Origin: JBDTRY01 sp039931435
GTDB lineage: Bacteria > Acidobacteriota > Thermoanaerobaculia > Gp7-AA8
Assembly (NCBI GenBank): GCA_039931435.1
Contig: JBDTRY010000121.1
Span: 1-10,881 of the forward strand
Reading direction: 5' to 3'
Length of the DNA: 10,881 nucleotides
The translations under genes and the position numbers were made by a program. Positions 6,721-10,881 of the stretch are shown one piece after another; position 1 is the first letter of the stretch; each line of letters starts with the position of its first letter. The notes beneath the pieces were generated by a model. The model had not been told where the DNA came from, did no database searches, and saw only the letters and a program-made list of their open reading frames with translations.

Positions 6721-7509
6721 CTACTTCACTGCTTCCGGAGACTCGAACACCGCAGCCGGCATATCGTTCGTCACGGCGAGATTCCCGAAGAGAAGTTTGC
6801 GGTCGGTTCCGACCGCGTCCCGTTCCGGCGCAAGCATGATCGGGCCGTATTTTGCCCAACCCTTCCACTGGTAGCAGGTTGGCGGAACATCTTCACCGTT
6901 GAGGATGAAGCACCACTGGTCAACGAGGTGCGTGGAGCGATTGACCGAGACGAAGTAGCGGTCCTTCGGAGTGAGGCCGACGTTCTCGAACGTCAGCAGT
7001 ACCTTGTCCCAGGACTTCCCGTCGAGGGTCTCCACGCCGCCATCTTTCAGATTTACCCCGGGATCTTTCATCTTGAAAGGCATGAGCAACCAGTACGTAT
7101 CGTTCACCCACGCTCCGTACGCGGAGTCCAGGAATTTCCGTTCTTCATCGCCGGAAAGCTTCACGCCGTTCTTCCAGGCCTGACCTCCCGCGTGCGTGTT
7201 GATGTTCTCGATGACGACGTAGGGCTCACCGTCCTTCGTCTTTCCCTCGACGCGGTGGCGGCCGGACCATTTGTCCCACCAGTGGGAGCGGATGACGTTC
7301 TGTTTACCGTCGCGCTCCGATACGAAATCGAACCGCAGAAAATGGGCGTCGTCCCAGGCTCTGGTGCCACCGAGGGCTTTCATCACCTGATCGGCGACAG
7401 CCACGGCGGCGCCATCGGATCCGGACGGGTCGAAACGGTTCGAATCCGCGGCAAGCAGCAGTGATGACAGAAAAGAGAGAAACACGAAGAGGACGCAAGT
7501 TCGTTTCAT
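6721..7509 (-). CDS. Secreted protein of unknown function, possibly LolA-like fold
   Basis: A 262-residue protein I do not recognise by name. MKRTCVLFVFLSFLSSLLLA is a clear Sec signal peptide with cleavage near LLLA-ADS (20-21); there is no lipobox, so it should be soluble in the periplasm or attached only by its fold. The mature part has short alternating strands rich in aromatic and charged residues: FLRFDFVSERDG, SHWWDKWSGRHRVEG (75-89), WVNDTYWLLMPFKMKDPGV (134-152), YFVSVNRSTHLVDQWCF. This alternation and the opening VADQVMKALGGTRAW resemble secreted proteins of the LolA/outer-membrane lipoprotein-carrier type that bind hydrophobic ligands; that is inference. C200 and C212 could form a disulfide. 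The start has GAGG 7 nt upstream, and TAGAAT (7533-7528 on the minus strand) is a possible -10. It is convergent with the receptor gene and divergent from the DUF2905 gene. Confidence 0.8.
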   Translation of the reverse strand: MKRTCVLFVFLSFLSSLLLAADSNRFDPSGSDGAAVAVADQVMKALGGTRAWDDAHFLRFDFVSERDGKQNVIRSHWWDKWSGRHRVEGKTKDGEPYVVIENINTHAGGQAWKNGVKLSGDEERKFLDSAYGAWVNDTYWLLMPFKMKDPGVNLKDGGVETLDGKSWDKVLLTFENVGLTPKDRYFVSVNRSTHLVDQWCFILNGEDVPPTCYQWKGWAKYGPIMLAPERDAVGTDRKLLFGNLAVTNDMPAAVFESPEAVK

Positions 7510-7600
7510 CGAGGAACCTCGTTTCGAATTCTACCTCGCCCTTCCGCTGGATAAGGTCGGGCCCTTCTCTCTGAGCTGGTTTGTGGGAACATTGAAGCCG

Positions 7601-7813
7601 ATGAACGAAATCGGTAGGCTGCTCATCGTTGTCGGCGCCGTCATTCTGCTGACCGGTGTCGTTCTGCTCTTTTTCGGAAAGCTGGGATTCGGTCGCCTCC
7701 CGGGCGACTTCATGTTCAAGCGTGGAAACGTCCGTTTCTACTTCCCGCTGATGACTTCACTGATCCTCTCATTCGTTCTTTCCCTGCTCTTCTGGATCCT
7801 GCAACGAAAGTAG
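7601..7813 (+). CDS. DUF2905 family small inner-membrane protein
   Basis: A 70-residue integral membrane protein of unknown function. It begins MNEIGRLLIVVGAVILLTG, giving a first transmembrane helix at about 4-25. A short polar turn contains the family signature GRLPGDFMFKRGNVRFYFPL (32-51), and a second helix at about 47-67 ends in the basic LQRK. The length is typical of DUF2905. The ATG at 7601 matches the family's usual start; a GTG at 7583 would add six residues and has no better ribosome-binding site. The stop lies 8 bp from the stop of the convergent M16 gene, so the two transcripts probably overlap at their 3' ends. Confidence 0.85.
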   Translation: MNEIGRLLIVVGAVILLTGVVLLFFGKLGFGRLPGDFMFKRGNVRFYFPLMTSLILSFVLSLLFWILQRK

Positions 7814-7821
7814 CGTCGGGC

Positions 7822-9969
7822 TCAGGCCGGCGGCTTCTCGAACAATTTCGAATCGACCGCCGGGTTGATCTGAAAATCCTCGACAGTCACCGAACCCCGC
7901 GGTTGACCATTCACAGTGATGACCCGTTTGAAGGCCACAGAAACACCACTTACGGTTCGCCAGTCGCTGTAATCGACGACCTGCGTTCCCGGACCGGACT
8001 GCGTCATGGTCTTGTTTGATGTGCGGATGATGTGGCCGTTGGAGAGGTCTACATACCAACGAACGTCCACGCCCCCGTTACTGACATCCACGATCTGCGC
8101 GGTGACGTCGCCAATCTTCTCGGTTCCTGCAGCGGTGAACGTCACGCCCGCGTCATCCGCGTGCTGAAGAACGTAGATCGGATCGCGACGGAGCTCGCGC
8201 ATCTGCTCTTCCTTCTGCGACGCGGGCATGTCCTGTGATCCGCCCGGAGTGCTCATGAATGCGGAGGCCGAGGTGACGACCATGGTCATTGCACCCATGG
8301 GAGTGATCATCTTCTGATAGCTTCGATCCGGAAAGACGTCCATGGATTCCACTGTCAGGGGCATGTCGCCCTGAGGCGTCTTTGCCACGACCTGTGCTTT
8401 CTGGCTGACGGCATTGATCCCTGCGACCTTTGCCTTGCCTCCCATCGACGCCAGGACTTTTGCAACCGCATCCCGGCCTTCCTGGTTGCCGGTAGCGGAG
8501 GGAGCTGCGGCCGCGGAACCTTTTGCGGACGGAGCAGCTTCCGGAATGGTGATGTCGATTGTCTTCACGGTCCCGAAGGAGGACAGGGGCCGGTCGAAGT
8601 CGGCAGGCTTGCCCACGACAAGAACAGCGAATTCATTGCGGTGCACGAATTTCTTCGCCACCCGCGCCAGGTCCTGGGTCGTGACCTTTTCCACCCCGGA
8701 CCGGAAGCGCTCCAGAAAATCGGCCGGATAGCCATAGAAGGTCAGGCTCATCTGCTCCTGCAGGATTTTCTGTTTGGAGTCATAAGAAAAGATGAACGAA
8801 TTGAGGATGGATTCCTGCGCCCGATTCAACTCTGCTTCAGTGGGCGGAGACTTCACGAGGTTGTCCAGTTCTTCGTTCAAAGCATCGATGGCGGCGGCGG
8901 TGGTCTGGCTTTTCGTGCCCATGGCCAGGGAGAAGATTCCGGGGTGATCGAAGCTTGTGCCTACGCCTCCTCCCACGGAGTAGGCCAGACCCTTTTTAGA
9001 ACGGATGTTGTTCACCAGCCGGGACGAGAAACCGCCGCTGAGAATCTCGTTCAGGACCTGCAGAGTGTAGTAGTCGGGATCGTTCTTCATCGTTCCCGCG
9101 GCCACCATGCGGATCGAGCTCTGATTGATGTCTTCCTTTGGAACGAAATAGATGCCGGGCGTCGGCTTCTCGATGGCGATCTGCGGGGGTGTTGCCGCGG
9201 GCCCCTTCGGCCATGACTGAAACTGCTTCCGCAGCTTCTGCTCCATCTGCGCCGGGTCGAAGTCGCCGGCGATTCCAAGAATGATGTTGTTCGGCTGCAC
9301 GTAGCGTTTGTGCCAGGCTACGAGATCGTCCCGTGTAATGGCCTGCACCGTGTAGTACTCCGCCGTTCGGGCATAGGGACTGTTGGCGCCGTAGGCCAGC
9401 TTCTGGGACTCCCGTCCGGCGATCTGGGCAGGATCGTCGTTCCGCCTGGAAATCCCGGTATTGATCTGATCCTTCGCAAGACCGAGCTTGTCTTCGCGGA
9501 AAGCGGGGTTTCGAAGAAGGTCCACGAAGATGGCAAAGACGGAGTCGAAGTCGCCTTTCAGCGCGTCGAAGGAGATCGTCGTGGAGTCGATGTCTCCGCC
9601 CGTTTCCACTTTGGCGGCGCGGCTCTCGAGGACGTCATCGAGCTCGTCGCCGGTCTTCGAGGTTGTTCCACCGGTGCGCCAGACGTCACCGTACACGTCG
9701 ATCAGTCCTGCCTTTTCTGCCGGTTCTTCGCGCGATCCGCCACGCACCACCGCCGTCCCACTGATCAGCGGCAGTTCATGGTCTTCCTGCAGGAGGATGA
9801 TCATGCCGTTCGGCAGATCGATTCGCCTGGGCTCCTGGATGTCGATCTTGTGCAGCGGTGGAAACTTGAGGTCTTTCCAGTCCTTGACCTGGGACCATGC
9901 CAGTGAAGGCAAGGCCATGGCCATCATCGAGAGAACCGCCAGCATCGAGTTGCTTCGCTTGATCGTCAT
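7822..9969 (-). CDS. M16 peptidase-family protein, zinc site lost (non-catalytic subunit), with C-terminal LolA-like domain
   Basis: A 715-residue exported protein. Signal peptide MTIKRSNSMLAVLSMMAMAL with likely cleavage near LAWS-QV (26). Two M16 lobes span about 40-450. In lobe 1, where active members have HxxEH after KAGL, this has KAGLIDVYGD with D91 and D95 for the histidines (9685-9699) and G94 for the Glu; the third-ligand Glu region reads AKDQINT. So it cannot bind zinc in the usual way. Lobe 2 keeps GFSSRLVNNIRSKKGLAYS, with the Arg/Tyr substrate-binding pair R323 and Y330. An Ala/Ser/Pro linker (about 477-495) leads to a roughly 215-residue domain with the pattern of LolA-like carriers (DVRWYVDLSNGHIIR, SVTVEDFQINPAVDSKLFE). 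Heterodimeric M16B enzymes pair such a subunit with an HxxEH partner, here the upstream gene. The ATG at 9969 is 1 nt after that gene's TGA and has GGGGAG upstream, so translation is probably coupled. A GTG at 9993 is less likely because it delays the signal peptide. Confidence 0.88.
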   Translation of the reverse strand: MTIKRSNSMLAVLSMMAMALPSLAWSQVKDWKDLKFPPLHKIDIQEPRRIDLPNGMIILLQEDHELPLISGTAVVRGGSREEPAEKAGLIDVYGDVWRTGGTTSKTGDELDDVLESRAAKVETGGDIDSTTISFDALKGDFDSVFAIFVDLLRNPAFREDKLGLAKDQINTGISRRNDDPAQIAGRESQKLAYGANSPYARTAEYYTVQAITRDDLVAWHKRYVQPNNIILGIAGDFDPAQMEQKLRKQFQSWPKGPAATPPQIAIEKPTPGIYFVPKEDINQSSIRMVAAGTMKNDPDYYTLQVLNEILSGGFSSRLVNNIRSKKGLAYSVGGGVGTSFDHPGIFSLAMGTKSQTTAAAIDALNEELDNLVKSPPTEAELNRAQESILNSFIFSYDSKQKILQEQMSLTFYGYPADFLERFRSGVEKVTTQDLARVAKKFVHRNEFAVLVVGKPADFDRPLSSFGTVKTIDITIPEAAPSAKGSAAAAPSATGNQEGRDAVAKVLASMGGKAKVAGINAVSQKAQVVAKTPQGDMPLTVESMDVFPDRSYQKMITPMGAMTMVVTSASAFMSTPGGSQDMPASQKEEQMRELRRDPIYVLQHADDAGVTFTAAGTEKIGDVTAQIVDVSNGGVDVRWYVDLSNGHIIRTSNKTMTQSGPGTQVVDYSDWRTVSGVSVAFKRVITVNGQPRGSVTVEDFQINPAVDSKLFEKPPA

Positions 9970-9970
9970 C

Positions 9971-10881
9971 TCAGTTCTCTCCCCTGGAGGCACCCGGTTT
10001 GGCGGGCGACGGCGGTTTTTCCTGCTGTTGTGGCTTGGCGGACTTTGCTTCCGCCGTTTCGATCATGGCTACGGTGCGGTTCGCCTCTTTGAAGGTTTTG
10101 TTCGCAACGCGGCGAATGTCAGCCTTGGTTACTTTGTCGATCGCATCGACCTGCCTGAAAACTTCGCGCCAGTCGCCGTATCGGGACTGTGCCGTGGCCA
10201 GTTGCTGGGCGAGGCCTGCATTGCTGTCCAGGCTGCGGATCAGGTTGGCCTTGGCCCGCGTCTTGACCATGCGAAGCTCGTCGTCTGTGACATCCTCTGT
10301 CTTCAGCCGTTCGATCTCGCTGTGAATCGCGTCACGCAATTCCTCGGGGGTATGGCCCGGCGTCGGAACCGCGAAAAAGGCAAATTCGTTCGGATACTTG
10401 TTCCCCGGAAAATTATTGAAGCCCGCCGAGAATGCGGCGATCTTCTTATCCCGAACCAGAGCTCGGTAGAGGCGCGAAGTGCGCCCGCTGGACATCAGAT
10501 CGCTGATCACGTCGTAGACGACGTCGTCGGGGCTGAGAGCATCGTCCTTGTGGTACCCCTCCAGGTAAAACGGTTGCGCCGATTCGCGGAGGGTAACGGC
10601 GCGTTCGGCCGTCTGTTCAGGTTCCCGGGTTCGCAGCGGTTCCGGAACCGGCCGTGCCGGAATCCGACCGAAGTACTTCTCGACGACGGGAACGACTTCC
10701 GAGGGAGTAACGTCGCCGGCAATGGCCACGACCATATTGGCCGGGATGTAGTACTTGTCGAAAAAGTTCCTGGCATCTGTGGCCGAGAATGCCTCCAGGT
10801 CCGACGGCCAGCCCAGGCCAGGTACTCCGTAGGGATGCGCGGTGAACGCCGCGGCCAGAAACTGTTCGACCATCTTGCCGA
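9971..10881 (-). CDS. M16 family zinc peptidase, C-terminal 303 residues (5' end outside window)
   Basis: Partial: the frame is open through position 10881 and the N-terminal part that would hold HxxEH and the third zinc ligand is not in the window. Present are the end of lobe 1 (FTAHPYGVPGLGWPSDLEAF, FFDKYYIPANMVVAIAGDV, VEKYFGRIP), which matches the region after the catalytic centre of M16 peptidases, and lobe 2 (FYLEGYHKDDALSPDDVVYD, DLMSSGRTSRLYRALVRDKK, VPTPGHTPEELRDAIHSEIE). At the place of the Arg/Tyr pair it has R and F seven residues apart (codons 10453-10451 and 10432-10430), so the Tyr is missing. The protein ends in a Lys/Pro/Gln-rich tail, PQQQEKPPSPAKPG. It is inferred to be the catalytic subunit of a periplasmic M16B heterodimer with the coupled downstream gene; this depends on HxxEH being present upstream of the window. 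Confidence 0.88.
   Translation of the reverse strand, partial: GKMVEQFLAAAFTAHPYGVPGLGWPSDLEAFSATDARNFFDKYYIPANMVVAIAGDVTPSEVVPVVEKYFGRIPARPVPEPLRTREPEQTAERAVTLRESAQPFYLEGYHKDDALSPDDVVYDVISDLMSSGRTSRLYRALVRDKKIAAFSAGFNNFPGNKYPNEFAFFAVPTPGHTPEELRDAIHSEIERLKTEDVTDDELRMVKTRAKANLIRSLDSNAGLAQQLATAQSRYGDWREVFRQVDAIDKVTKADIRRVANKTFKEANRTVAMIETAEAKSAKPQQQEKPPSPAKPGASRGEN

Noticed and set aside
6507..6874. Plus-strand open frames of about 110 codons over the hairpin and REP region
   Set aside because: They consist of repeat and palindrome sequence, overlap the minus-strand secreted protein gene, and have no family similarity.
7507..7520. CGAGGTTCCTCG before the secreted-protein start as a ribosome-binding-site-masking hairpin
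   Set aside because: The two 5-bp arms are separated by only two bases, too tight for a stable RNA loop without losing pairs; probably chance.
8996..9278. Small minus-strand frames inside the M16 gene
   Set aside because: They are out-of-frame shadows of the M16 coding sequence, which runs unbroken from 9969 to 7822.

Overview
The window reads like ordinary chromosome from a GC-rich, Gram-negative, free-living bacterium, most likely an Acidobacteriota member. This lineage call is an inference. It rests on an Oar-type TonB-dependent outer-membrane protein with an N-terminal carboxypeptidase-regulatory-like domain (a family greatly expanded in that phylum), a two-gene secreted M16 peptidase operon with an appended lipoprotein-carrier-like domain, and a DUF2905 inner-membrane protein. 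No integrase, transposase, phage gene or CRISPR array is visible.

Layout: (1) 1-1099, minus strand: the first 366 residues of ribonuclease G (Rng/CafA), cut by the window edge exactly at its second catalytic aspartate motif. (2) 1209-1691, plus strand, divergent from rng: a small DNPH1/Rcl-type 2'-deoxynucleoside 5'-phosphate N-hydrolase, followed by a short GC hairpin with a T-run. (3) 1779-1854: tRNA-Asn(GTT) with its own good promoter and an encoded CCA. (4) 1876-3276, minus: an aldehyde dehydrogenase of the YneI/Sad succinate-semialdehyde group, starting at TTG behind a strong Shine-Dalgarno. (5) 3277-3551: a divergent regulatory gap. (6) 3552-6488, plus: the 978-residue TonB-dependent receptor. 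(7) 6489-6720: a non-coding stretch with a perfect 20-bp hairpin and then a pair of inverted REP-like units (GTAG plus palindrome). (8) 6721-7509, minus: a secreted protein of unknown function. (9) 7601-7813, plus: a DUF2905 membrane protein. (10) 7822-10881, minus: two translationally coupled M16 metallopeptidase genes. The second has lost the zinc site, keeps the substrate-binding Arg/Tyr pair and carries an extra C-terminal domain.

How the genes relate: the first part is housekeeping (RNA processing, nucleotide sanitation or salvage, a tRNA, aldehyde oxidation). The second part is the cell envelope: outer-membrane uptake, two LolA-like secreted proteins or domains, and a probable periplasmic heterodimeric peptidase. 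The most distinctive structures are the REP doublet, whose two copies differ by a compensatory base-pair change, and the split active site inferred for the M16 pair. I do not see a clearly new defence or mobile system here.
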